Shown piece after piece: positions 7,539 to 16,041 of a stretch of DNA of 64,000 nucleotides. Numbering within the stretch: the first letter of the stretch is position 1; each line of letters opens with the position of its first letter. The stretch comes from Kineosporia sp. NBRC 101731 (GTDB lineage: Bacteria > Actinomycetota > Actinomycetes > Actinomycetales > Kineosporiaceae): contig NZ_BSTC01000014.1 of the NCBI RefSeq assembly GCF_030269305.1, forward strand, positions 62,001-126,000. The letters are read 5' to 3'. Both the position numbers and the translations under genes were made by a program. The notes under the pieces are model-generated. The model was not told the DNA's origin and ran no database searches. It worked only from the letters and a program-made list of their open reading frames with translations.

Positions 7539-8309
7539 ATGACCGTCACCGACTTCGCCACCCGCGTCCGCCGCCGGGAGACCGTGGTCGGGTACTGGAT
7601 CCTGCTCGACGCGCCACCGGCGACCGAGCGCATCGCCGCCCTGGGGTACGACTACGTCGCGATGGACGCCCAGCACGGCCTGTTCGACTACCGCGGCCTG
7701 CTCAACGGGCTCACCGCCATCGACGCCGGCGGTAGGTCGGCAGGGGTCGTGCGGGTAGGCCAGAACGGCCCCGCCGAGATCGGCCGGGCCCTGGACGCCG
7801 GGGCCCGGGCGGTGATCGTGCCGCTCGTCAACACCGCCCAGGACGCCGCCGGCGCGGTCGCGGCCGCGCGGTACCCTCCCCACGGCATCCGCTCGTACGG
7901 GCCGATGCGCTCGCTGCTGCGGATCGGCCCGGAACCGGCCCGGGCGAACGAGTCCGTGGCCGTGCTCGCGATGATCGAGACGCCACAGGGCCTGGAGAAC
8001 GTCGAGGAGATCGCGGCGACGCCCGGTCTGGACGGACTCTACGTCGGGCCCTCCGACCTCACCCTGTCGATCGGGGGCGCCACGTCGACCGATCCGAGGG
8101 TGGCCGGCGAGTTCGAGAACGCCCTGACCCGGATCCGGAAAGCCTGCGAGGCGAACGGTCTGGCAGCGGGGCTGCACACCGGGGCGGGCGACGTCGCGGC
8201 CCGGCGTATCGCCGAGGGCTGGACGGTGCTCACTGTGGCCTGCGACCTGGTGCACCTGGAGACCGCCGCCCGCGACCATCTCGCCGTCGCCCGGATGATC
8301 GGTGACTAG
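7539..8309 (+). CDS. HpcH/HpaI family aldolase
   Basis: 256 aa class II pyruvate aldolase of the HpcH/HpaI family, which cleaves 4-hydroxy-2-oxo acids to pyruvate plus an aldehyde using a divalent metal. Family landmarks are visible: YVAMDAQHGLFDY (His46, general base region), VPLVNTAQDAAGAVAAARYPP, the metal ligands in MIETPQGLENV (Glu147) and LYVGPSDLTLSIG (Asp173), and the basic residue in GIRSYGPMR. Length equals the family norm. The ATG at 7539 has GGAG six bases upstream; an ATG 15 nt earlier is less well placed. No pathway partners adjoin it, so the physiological substrate cannot be named. Confidence 0.9.
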   Translation: MTVTDFATRVRRRETVVGYWILLDAPPATERIAALGYDYVAMDAQHGLFDYRGLLNGLTAIDAGGRSAGVVRVGQNGPAEIGRALDAGARAVIVPLVNTAQDAAGAVAAARYPPHGIRSYGPMRSLLRIGPEPARANESVAVLAMIETPQGLENVEEIAATPGLDGLYVGPSDLTLSIGGATSTDPRVAGEFENALTRIRKACEANGLAAGLHTGAGDVAARRIAEGWTVLTVACDLVHLETAARDHLAVARMIGD

Positions 8310-8335
8310 ACCTGCCTGACAGCGCTTTTCATGAC

Positions 8336-8593
8336 TTACTCGGGAACCGAGACCAGCGTCCAGCGCGGGCGTCGCGCGTCCTGCGCCGGACGGGCCGGGC
8401 GATCGGTCCCGGTGCTGCAGTTCAGGCAGCTGATCACGCGTCGCTTCGGCTCGGCCGGCAGCAGGCCGACCGGGACCGGGGCGGACTGCAGAACGGCGGC
8501 ATGCTCGAGGCAGACGGCGCCGCCACAGGAGCGGCAGTACGCGACAGCCGGGTTCTTCGTGTCTGAGATCAGGGCGCAGTCGAGACAGTGCAT
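8336..8593 (-). CDS. DUF2180 family small zinc-binding protein
   Basis: 85 aa. Starts MHCLDCA and contains paired cysteines (CLDC, CRSCGGAVCLEH, CLNC), a treble zinc-ribbon-like arrangement found in the DUF2180 family of actinobacteria and archaea. Function unknown. The ATG at 8593 is preceded by GAAGGAGA, which fixes the start; reading further upstream gives low-complexity sequence. Convergent with the aldolase gene (26 bp apart). Confidence 0.85.
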   Translation of the reverse strand: MHCLDCALISDTKNPAVAYCRSCGGAVCLEHAAVLQSAPVPVGLLPAEPKRRVISCLNCSTGTDRPARPAQDARRPRWTLVSVPE

Positions 8594-9035
8594 GGATGAA
8601 TCTCCTTCAGGAATGGGGATACTGGAAGGGCCACCGATGGCGGCAGAGTTTTTGGGGAGGGCAGAACGGGGATGCACGCAGAGTGGGAATGCTTCCTGTT
8701 CGCGGCGTCGACGCCGCGGAGACAGAGAAGCCAGGAGCGGTACATCCCCCTGACGACCGCCACTGAGGAAGCTACATGCGCCCGGCCGGATCGGCCACCT
8801 TCAGCACGGGAATTCCGATTCCGTGACGTCATGTGCCGATGGCGCCATGCCCCGAAGGGACCTTCCCCCGACCATCAAAGAATCTACCTGACAAGACTTT
8901 TCGCGTATCCATCGACACAGCAGCGCGACTCGCCGGATCCGGCCCGATAGTGATCAAGGCCACTCCTACCGGACGCTGAACCTCAGCTGCTTAGATTTGT
9001 CATCACAGTAGAAGGCCGCCTCGGATGGGACACCC
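8594..9035. other. Intergenic region, no gene seen
   Basis: 442 bp between the divergent DUF2180 and nucleosidase genes. Open frames here lack actinobacterial codon bias. It holds a perfect 18-bp palindrome at 8701-8718 (CGCGGCGTCGACGCCGCG) and a weaker dyad near 8805-8825. Base composition is less GC-rich than its surroundings. The promoters of both flanking genes should lie here. Confidence 0.6.
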
Positions 9036-9617
9036 GTGACCACTGAACACCTCATCGGATCAATCAGCGCCGACCAGCCCCTCCTGGTGGTCGCGGTGAA
9101 GGAGGAGGCACAGTTCCTTCCCGGCGACCTGCCGGTCCTGATCACCGGCATCGGCAAGGTGCACACGACTCTCACCCTGATGACGGCCCTGGCCGCCGGC
9201 GTCCACCCGTCGTCCCTGGTGAACCTCGGCACCGCCGGCGCCCTGCGCCCGGGTCTGAGCGGGGTGCACGAGGTGAGCACGGTGATACAGCACGACCTGG
9301 ACACCGCTCTGCTGCGGACGCTGACGGGCGAGACCTACGGTGCGCCGGTCGAACTCCCCCACACCGGTGGTGTGACCCTGGCGAGCGGGGACTCGTTCGT
9401 CGCGGACGGCGTCCTCAAAGACTCTCTGGCCCTACGCGCCCATCTGGTGGACATGGAGGGATACGCGGTAGCCGCGACGGCGCAGCGGCTGGGCCTCCCG
9501 GCGCGGCTGGTCAAGATCGTCAGCGACGACGCCGACGAGGGCGCCGCGAAGAGCTGGCCCGTCACCGTGGCCGAGTGCGCCCGGGCGCTGGCCGACTGGG
9601 TGGCGCGCGAGCTCTGA
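9036..9617 (+). CDS. Nucleosidase of the PNP/MTAN superfamily
   Basis: 193 aa. A compact phosphorylase/nucleosidase fold: LLVVAVKEEAQFL at the start, the ribose-binding ITGIGKVHTTLTL, LVNLGTAGALRPGLSGVHEVSTVIQHD, and the catalytic-type VDMEGYAVAATAQRLGLPARLVKIVSDDADEGA, where M-E-G binds ribose and the Asp after VS acts on the purine N7. This matches the short actinobacterial nucleosidases related to 5'-methylthioadenosine/S-adenosylhomocysteine nucleosidase. The exact base is not predictable. The GTG start follows GGATGGGA. Confidence 0.85.
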   Translation: MTTEHLIGSISADQPLLVVAVKEEAQFLPGDLPVLITGIGKVHTTLTLMTALAAGVHPSSLVNLGTAGALRPGLSGVHEVSTVIQHDLDTALLRTLTGETYGAPVELPHTGGVTLASGDSFVADGVLKDSLALRAHLVDMEGYAVAATAQRLGLPARLVKIVSDDADEGAAKSWPVTVAECARALADWVAREL

Positions 9618-9621
9618 GGTT

Positions 9622-10122
9622 TCAGGGGGCGTCGGGGCGCAGTTCGACGGTGAGCAGCAGCTCGAAACAGTTGCCCCGGGCCAGGCTCGTCACCCCGAGG
9701 TTGGCCCGGGTGCTCGCCCCGGCCGCTCCGAACACCTCGGCCAGCACGTCGCTCACGCCCTCGCCGACCTCGTTGTGCCGGTCGAAATCGGCCGTGGACG
9801 TGACGTACCCGACGGCCTGGACGGGTGCCAGCACGTGATCGAGCGAGCCGACGGCCAGCCGGATCATGCCCAGCGCATTGATCGCGGTCTTCCGGGCGGC
9901 GGCGTAGCCCTGCTCCACGCTCAGACCATCACCCAGGCGACCGGGGTGAAAGACCGTCCCGTCGCGGTCTTCCGGGGTCATGCCACTGAGGACCAGCAGG
10001 GAACCCGTGCGGTGGAACGGTTTGAGGGTCTTGCCGTAACGGCTGCCGTAGGGCGGGTTCGCGTAATCGGGGATGCGGTGCTCGAGTCGGTCCGCCCGCG
10101 CGTCGGGGCCTGTGGTCACCAT
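9622..10122 (-). CDS. RidA family protein
   Basis: 166 aa. Contains RidA/YjgF landmarks: YGKTLKPFHRTGSLLVLSG near the start, GYAAARKTAINALGMIRLAVGSLDHV in the central helix, and the closing FGAAGASTRANLGVTSLARGNCFELLLTVEL, where the Arg in STR is the carboxylate-binding residue of active RidA enamine/imine deaminases. Length suggests the longer RidA subfamily with an N-terminal extension. The ATG at 10122 is preferred over a TTG 51 nt upstream. It is convergent with the nucleosidase gene and follows the IDH gene by 64 bp. Confidence 0.88.
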   Translation of the reverse strand: MVTTGPDARADRLEHRIPDYANPPYGSRYGKTLKPFHRTGSLLVLSGMTPEDRDGTVFHPGRLGDGLSVEQGYAAARKTAINALGMIRLAVGSLDHVLAPVQAVGYVTSTADFDRHNEVGEGVSDVLAEVFGAAGASTRANLGVTSLARGNCFELLLTVELRPDAP

Positions 10123-10186
10123 GGGCCGAGAGTACTTCAGGCTGTGCCCCCCGGGAATGACCGGGGGACACAACCTCTCAGCACTG

Positions 10187-12409
10187 TCAGGCCAGGGTTG
10201 CGAGCGCCTGGTTCAGCGTCGCGGACGGGCGCATGACCGCCTCGACCTTGGCCGGGTCGGGCCGGTAGTAGCCACCGATGTCGACCGCGTCGCCCTGCAC
10301 CGCGAGCAGTTCGGCGACGATGGTCTCCTCCTGCTCGGCCAGGCTCTTGGCCAGGGCCGCGAAGAGCGAGCCCAGTTCGGTGTCGTCGGTCTGCGAGGCC
10401 AGCTCCTGGGCCCAGTACAGGCCCAGGTAGAAGTGGCTGCCACGGTTGTCGAGCTCACCGGACTTGCGGCTCGGCGACTTGTTCTCGTCGAGGAACGTGC
10501 CGGTGGCCCGGTCGAGCGTGTCGGCCAGCACCTGGGCGCGGGCGTTCTGCGTGGTCTGCGCCAGGTGCTCGAAAGAGACAGCCAGGGCCAGGAACTCACC
10601 GAGACTGTCCCAGCGGAGGTGGTTCTCCTTCACCAGCTGCTGCACGTGCTTGGGTGCGGAGCCACCGGCGCCGGTCTCGAACAGGCCGCCCCCGTTGATC
10701 AGCGGCACCACCGACAGCATCTTCGCGCTGGTGCCCAGCTCGAGGATGGGGAACAGGTCGGTCAGGTAGTCGCGCAGCACGTTGCCGGTGACCGAGATGG
10801 TGTCCTGGCCCTGCCGGATGCGTTCCAGCGAGTACGCCGTCGCCTCGACCGGGGACATGATCTTGATCGTCAGTCCGTCGGTGTCGTGCTCGGGCAGGTA
10901 CTCGTTGATCTTCGCGATCAGGTTGGCGTCGTGGGCCCGGGCCTCGTCCAGCCAGAACACGGCCGGGTCGCCCGTGGCCCGGGCCCGGCGCACGGCCAGC
11001 TTCACCCAGTCGCGGATCGGCACGTCCTTGGTCTGGCAGGCCCGCCAGATGTCGCCCTCGGAGACCTCGTGCTCGAGCAGCGCGGTGCCCGAGCCGTCGA
11101 CGACGCGCACGGTGCCGGCGGTGGGGATCTCGAAGGTCTTGTCGTGGCTGCCGTACTCCTCGGCCTTCTGAGCCATCAGACCGACGTTCGGCACCGAGCC
11201 CATGGTGGACGGGTCGAGGGCCCCGTTGGCGCGGCAGTCGTCGAGGACGACCTGGTACACACCGGCGTAGCTGCTGTCGGGCAGCACCGCGAGGGTGTCG
11301 GCCTCCTGGCCGTCCGGGCCCCACATGTGACCCGAGGTGCGGATCATCGCGGGCATCGACGCGTCCACGATGATGTCGCTGGGCACGTGCAGGTTGGTGA
11401 TGCCGCGGTCGGAGTCGACCATGGCCAGGGCCGGGCCGCTCGCGAGCTCCTCGTCGAAGCTCGCCTTGATCGCGTCACCCTCGGGCAGCGCGGCCAGGCC
11501 GTTGAGGATGGCCCCGAGACCGTCGTTGGGTGTCAGGCCCGCGGCCTTGATGACCTCGCCGTACCGCTCGAAGGTCTTCGGGAAGAAGGCCCGCACGGTG
11601 TGGCCGAAGATGATCGGGTCGGAGACCTTCATCATCGTGGCCTTGAGGTGCACGCTGAACAGCACGCCCTCGGCCTTGGCCCGGGCGACCTGGGCGGCGA
11701 GGAACTGGTGCAGCGCGGCGACATCGAGGCGGGTGGCGTCGACGACCTCACCGGCCAGCACGGGCACCGACTCGCGCAGCACGGTGACCGTGCCGTCGGG
11801 GGCGACCAGCTCGATGCGCAGCGTGTCGTCCTTCGCCAGGACCACGGACTTCTCGCTGGTGCGGAAGTCGCCCGCACTCATCGTGGAGACGTTGGTCCGG
11901 GAGTCGGAGCTCCACGCGCCCATCCGGTGCGGGTGCTTGCGGGCGTAGTTCTTCACCGAGGCGGGTGCCCGGCGGTCGGAGTTACCCTCACGCAGCACCG
12001 GGTTCACGGCGCTGCCCTTGACCTTGTCGTACCGGGCGCGGTGGTCACGCTCGGCGTCGGTCGTCGGGTTGTCCGGGTAGTCGGGCAGGTCGAAGCCCTG
12101 CTCCCGCAACTCCGCGATCGCCGCCTTGAGCTGCGGGATCGACGCGGAGATGTTCGGCAGCTTGATGATGTTCGCCTCGGGACGCGTGGCCAGCTCACCG
12201 AGCTCGGCCAGGGCGTCGTCGAGCTGCTGCCCCTCGCTCAGCCGGTCGGCGAACGAGGCGATGATGCGGCCGGACAGGGAGATGTCCCGGGTCTCGATCG
12301 CCACACCAGCCGTGCCCGCGTACGCCTGCACGATCGGCAGTAATGAGTACGTGGCGAGGGCAGGTGCCTCGTCCGTGTGGGTGTAGATGATGGTGGAAGC
12401 GTCGGCCAA
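10187..12409 (-). CDS. icd: NADP-dependent isocitrate dehydrogenase, monomeric type
   Basis: 740 aa, the usual length for the monomeric IDH that oxidatively decarboxylates isocitrate to 2-oxoglutarate in the TCA cycle. Start [20 protein letters not shown], the substrate loop [27 protein letters not shown] (catalytic lysine region), [20 protein letters not shown], and [20 protein letters not shown]-like sequence near the C-terminus are all typical of the family. The start is a TTG at 12409 preceded by GGACGGAGAG. It is probably monocistronic; 168 bp separate it from the upstream SWIM gene. It would also consume the isocitrate side of the cycle that the hydroxyproline pathway feeds through 2-oxoglutarate. 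Confidence 0.97.
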   Translation of the reverse strand: MADASTIIYTHTDEAPALATYSLLPIVQAYAGTAGVAIETRDISLSGRIIASFADRLSEGQQLDDALAELGELATRPEANIIKLPNISASIPQLKAAIAELREQGFDLPDYPDNPTTDAERDHRARYDKVKGSAVNPVLREGNSDRRAPASVKNYARKHPHRMGAWSSDSRTNVSTMSAGDFRTSEKSVVLAKDDTLRIELVAPDGTVTVLRESVPVLAGEVVDATRLDVAALHQFLAAQVARAKAEGVLFSVHLKATMMKVSDPIIFGHTVRAFFPKTFERYGEVIKAAGLTPNDGLGAILNGLAALPEGDAIKASFDEELASGPALAMVDSDRGITNLHVPSDIIVDASMPAMIRTSGHMWGPDGQEADTLAVLPDSSYAGVYQVVLDDCRANGALDPSTMGSVPNVGLMAQKAEEYGSHDKTFEIPTAGTVRVVDGSGTALLEHEVSEGDIWRACQTKDVPIRDWVKLAVRRARATGDPAVFWLDEARAHDANLIAKINEYLPEHDTDGLTIKIMSPVEATAYSLERIRQGQDTISVTGNVLRDYLTDLFPILELGTSAKMLSVVPLINGGGLFETGAGGSAPKHVQQLVKENHLRWDSLGEFLALAVSFEHLAQTTQNARAQVLADTLDRATGTFLDENKSPSRKSGELDNRGSHFYLGLYWAQELASQTDDTELGSLFAALAKSLAEQEETIVAELLAVQGDAVDIGGYYRPDPAKVEAVMRPSATLNQALATLA

Positions 12410-12577
12410 CGCTGGCTCTCCGTCCTTCGGATGCGGTCATTCGAGAGCGCACCCGCGCAACGGCGCGCGCAGGTACAACATCCCTGGGCGACCATGAGCC
12501 TACGACTTGCAGCCTGCACATGGTCACCGAGGCTCACGTGCCGTGGGTCGCAATGTGGTGCCCGCGGGATCAGTCCG

Positions 12578-14914
12578 CTACCCCTGATGCAGGTCGCGGG
12601 CCAGGCTGACCCGCAGATAGGCGTTCACCCAGCTCTCGATCACGGCCGGTCCCGGCTCGGGTCCCAGACCCGCGCCCAGCTGCTCCACGTCGTCGGCGAC
12701 GAGGTGCAGGCCAACCCGGCGCAGGGCTGCGGCGGCCGTGGTCAGACGGGCCGGCACGGTGTTCGGCAGGTGGTGGATCCCACGGTGGGCCATCTGCGTG
12801 AGCAGGGCCGAGGCGTCGTCGAGGACCTGATGAAGGACGTCGCGGCCGCCCGGCGCTCCCGGGTCGGGGTTCTGTGTGTGGGTGGCGGGGGTGAGGTCGG
12901 GCACGATCACCTCGTCGTCGAGAGCAAAGCCGATCGGGTCGATGACGATGCCGCCCCCACTGCGACGGACGGTGCCGGACACCTGCCGCAGGCCGTCGCC
13001 CAACGCCGCGGCCATGGCGTCGAGACGGCCCGGGGCCCAGCTGTCGTGCGTCGCCGAGATCATCGCCCGGGTGCCGTCGGCATCGGTGACCACGGCGTCC
13101 AGGCGCTGGTCGCCCGGTGAGTAGGCGACCCACTCCACCTCGGTGACCGGGATCACCCGCACCAGCTCGGCCTTCACCCGGGCCCGCACCAGGCGGGGCG
13201 GGAGCTCGTCGAGCTCTCCGGCCAGCACCGTCAGACTCGGGGGCGCGATGGCCGCGGGCAGATGCTGCCAGGGACGGCTCACCGTCATGGCCTGGGTGCG
13301 GCTGAGACCACCCGCGCCGATCGTGACGGTGCGATTGGCGCTGCGCCGGGCGGCGTCGGTGATCACGGCGCCGGAGGCCAGGCGCTGGATCGTCGCGCCG
13401 GCCACGCGCCGGGCCCCGAGCTGGCTCCCGGTGTCGTTGGTGGTGTACGTCCTGCGCATCACCAGGACGGACGCACTGTCGGCATGCGCCAGGAACACCT
13501 CGACCGTGCGCTCGTCACCGGCCGCCGTGACCCGCGCACCGAGCCCTTCCAGCCGGGCCCGGCGCAGATGCGTCTGCGAGGCCTCGTCGGTACCGAGCAC
13601 CCGCGAGCGCAAACCTGACCCACCGTTGGTCACCGCGCGGTACCGGGCGAACAGTTCGGCGATGTGGTCAGCCAGGGCGTCGGGCCGGTAGCGCGCCGAC
13701 CGGTCGCGGTAGGCCTGCAACTGCGCGTCCAGGTCTTCCAGGGCCAGGAGCGGCCAGCGCAGTTTCGCGCCGTCGAGGGCCGCGCGCACCGTACTCGTGC
13801 GGGTGACCAGGCCGGTCTCAAGATGCACCGCGCCTTCCTGGAGCACCGTGGTAGCCAGTTCCACGGCCTGCTCGAGAGCGCTGCCACCGTCGCCGGCCGC
13901 GGCCCCACCCACCTGGACGTGTGGCTCCGGCTGGTCCGGGGCCTGCTCGTCCGCCGCCCGGAAGGCCCAGACCGCCAGTGCGACCACGTCGTCCCGGGTG
14001 CCGGCGACGGCATCACTGCGCGCGAAACCGAGATCGCCCGGCACATGGAACCTCACCGTGGCCGCGGGCAGATCCACGCCCGGCACCGGATCAGCGGCGC
14101 TCGCCCGGCGCACGCGCGCCACGTAACCCTTGGCCAGGGCGCGGCGGGCCGTGTTCATGGCGCGCTTGCCGATGTGGGCTTCCAGCTCGGCGTCGGTGAA
14201 GACGGCCGGGGTCCAGGATGGGTGGCGCGGTGGGTGGACCAAGCCTCCGACGGGTGCGTCGGACGGACTTCCCGGCACAGAGTCAGACGCAGCTCCGGTC
14301 TCAGCTCGATGCTCGGCCTCGCTCGGTCCCGACGCGGCCACGGTCTCGGTTGCGGAGGCGGAGTCATTCCCCGCTCTGGTCTCACCTCCGCTTCCGGGTT
14401 CCCGGCGAAGGTCAGCCGGCGCGACGGAGGAGAGCCCACCGTCCTCAGCCACGGACGAACCCGGGCCGGGCATCTGCCCGTCGGACCCGGCCGAGAGCTC
14501 GCTGTCTCCGCCCACTCCCGGCCCGGAACCCTTGGTACCCGCGAGACCGTCTCCACGATGAACGATTCCATCGGTTTTCCTGCCCGCGGCCTCCGCTGCA
14601 GCAGCCCGTGCTCCCGCGTCCCCCGTCCCCGCGTCCCTACTTCCCGGATCGACCGACGCCGCATACGCCAGCACCAGCATCACCACATGCCGGCACACAC
14701 CGGTCGCACCGCAGGAGCAACGGCCGGCCTCGAGTCCCCCGGCCGGAAGCGTCGTGGTGACTCCGTCCGCGTAGGTGGCGGTCAGCGTGCCCTGGCCGTT
14801 CTCCTCCATCGTCGGGGCGGACCGTTCCAGGTCCCGGGTGGCCCGTTTGACCAGGCCCCGGTTCGTCAGTGCGGCCAGGGACTCCGGGGTCAACGCGAGC
14901 AGCTCCCTCCTCAC
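12578..14914 (-). CDS. SWIM zinc-finger protein (YehQ-like)
   Basis: 778 aa. The SWIM signature C-x-C-x5-C-x-H is at Cys66, Cys68, Cys74 and His76 (RCSCGATGVCRHVV) after an N-terminal stretch beginning RRELLALTPESLAALTNRGL. SWIM motifs bind zinc and mediate DNA or protein contacts. Residues about 95-230 are a Gly/Ser/Glu-rich low-complexity linker; the rest is a large alpha/beta region of unknown fold. The GTG start overlaps the VWA stop (GTGA, 14911-14914). Last gene of the MoxR-DUF5682-VWA-SWIM set, equivalent in order and domain to E. coli yehQ. Molecular role unknown. Confidence 0.85.
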   Translation of the reverse strand: MRRELLALTPESLAALTNRGLVKRATRDLERSAPTMEENGQGTLTATYADGVTTTLPAGGLEAGRCSCGATGVCRHVVMLVLAYAASVDPGSRDAGTGDAGARAAAAEAAGRKTDGIVHRGDGLAGTKGSGPGVGGDSELSAGSDGQMPGPGSSVAEDGGLSSVAPADLRREPGSGGETRAGNDSASATETVAASGPSEAEHRAETGAASDSVPGSPSDAPVGGLVHPPRHPSWTPAVFTDAELEAHIGKRAMNTARRALAKGYVARVRRASAADPVPGVDLPAATVRFHVPGDLGFARSDAVAGTRDDVVALAVWAFRAADEQAPDQPEPHVQVGGAAAGDGGSALEQAVELATTVLQEGAVHLETGLVTRTSTVRAALDGAKLRWPLLALEDLDAQLQAYRDRSARYRPDALADHIAELFARYRAVTNGGSGLRSRVLGTDEASQTHLRRARLEGLGARVTAAGDERTVEVFLAHADSASVLVMRRTYTTNDTGSQLGARRVAGATIQRLASGAVITDAARRSANRTVTIGAGGLSRTQAMTVSRPWQHLPAAIAPPSLTVLAGELDELPPRLVRARVKAELVRVIPVTEVEWVAYSPGDQRLDAVVTDADGTRAMISATHDSWAPGRLDAMAAALGDGLRQVSGTVRRSGGGIVIDPIGFALDDEVIVPDLTPATHTQNPDPGAPGGRDVLHQVLDDASALLTQMAHRGIHHLPNTVPARLTTAAAALRRVGLHLVADDVEQLGAGLGPEPGPAVIESWVNAYLRVSLARDLHQG

Positions 14915-16041
14915 CGGCCCACCTGCTCGGCCACGAACCGGGCGAGCTGCCCCGGGGTCATGGCCCCGACGCCGGCGCCGACATCGGCCAGGCGCTGCGC
15001 GGTCTCGCGGTCGTAGGCCGGATTGGCCTCCTCGTCGAGGGCGGCCAGGCAGAGTACCTTCGAGCCCTGCTCCACGAGTTCACGGACGCTGCGGATCAGA
15101 CCTTCCGGCGAGCCACCCTCGTAGAAGTCGCTGATGAGCACGACGATGGCCCGCCGGGGCTGCTCCACGAGGCCTGCGCCGTAGTGCACCGCCTGATGGA
15201 TGTCGGTCCCGCCGCCCAGCTGCACCTTCATCAGCAGCTCGACCGGGTCGTCGACGTCGCTGGTCAGGTCGACGACGCTGGTGTCGAAGGCGACCAGGTG
15301 TGTCTTCACACCCGGCAGCCCCCACAGACAGGCCGCGGTCACCGCCGAGTGGATGACCGAGTCGATCATCGAGCCGGACTGGTCGACGAGCAGGATCACC
15401 TGCCACTGCTCCAGGTGTTTGCGGTGGCGCGAGAAGAAGTGGGGCGTCTCGATGTACAACCGCTGCTCGTCGGGACGGTAGTGCCCCAGATTCGCGCGGA
15501 TCGTACGGGTCATGTCGAAGTCGCGGGCTTGCTTCCACCGGCTGGGACGACGGGTGCGGGTGCCGGTGAAGGCAACCCGGACCTCGGTGCGCATCTTCTC
15601 CATCAGGTCACGCACGACCGCCTCGACGATGCGCCGGGCCAGGCGCAGCACCTCGGGGTTCATCAGGTGCTTGGTCTGCAGCACGGCCCGCAGCAGCGCC
15701 GGGTTCGGCTCGATGGTCTCCAGCACGGCCGGATCGGTGACCACGTCGTGGATCTCGTACCGTTCCACCGCATCCCGCTGCAGCCGCTCGACGGTCTCCT
15801 TCGGGAAGAGCTCCGTGATGTCGTTCAGCCAGTCGACCGTGCTGACCACGGATTCGCCGTCGGTCCCCCGACGGTCCTGGTGCCGCGCCCGGCGCACCCC
15901 CCGGCCGTCGTTCTCCGCGTCACGTCCGTAGAGCCAGTCCAGCGCCTCGTCACGGCCCTGCCCCTTCTCCCCCAGCGAACCGAGAGCGGACGCGGGGGCG
16001 CCCAGGACCAGCCTCCAGCGTTCCAGGCCCGGATCGATCAC
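14911..16041 (-). CDS. VWA (CoxE-like) domain protein (YehP-like)
   Basis: 376 aa. The C-terminal half is a von Willebrand A domain with an intact MIDAS: DQSGSM (220-225), the Thr/Gly loop GGGTDIHQA and ISDFYEGG. The N-terminal half is helical and specific to this family. VWA proteins of this kind work with MoxR AAA+ ATPases as an adaptor or substrate-remodelling pair. Both ends overlap neighbours (4 bp with DUF5682, 4 bp with SWIM), so stoichiometric translation is expected. Equivalent to E. coli yehP by domain and context. Confidence 0.88.
   Translation of the reverse strand: MIDPGLERWRLVLGAPASALGSLGEKGQGRDEALDWLYGRDAENDGRGVRRARHQDRRGTDGESVVSTVDWLNDITELFPKETVERLQRDAVERYEIHDVVTDPAVLETIEPNPALLRAVLQTKHLMNPEVLRLARRIVEAVVRDLMEKMRTEVRVAFTGTRTRRPSRWKQARDFDMTRTIRANLGHYRPDEQRLYIETPHFFSRHRKHLEQWQVILLVDQSGSMIDSVIHSAVTAACLWGLPGVKTHLVAFDTSVVDLTSDVDDPVELLMKVQLGGGTDIHQAVHYGAGLVEQPRRAIVVLISDFYEGGSPEGLIRSVRELVEQGSKVLCLAALDEEANPAYDRETAQRLADVGAGVGAMTPGQLARFVAEQVGR

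Noticed and set aside
8672-8950. 92-codon plus-strand open frame in the gap before the nucleosidase
   Set aside because: Codon third-position GC is low for this genome, there is no ribosome site or motif, and the composition looks random.
10073-12343. 756-codon open frame on the plus strand antisense to isocitrate dehydrogenase
   Set aside because: A GC-skew shadow: residue composition (HRGD, VGEHR-type) and codon phase mirror the real gene; no domain and no ribosome site.
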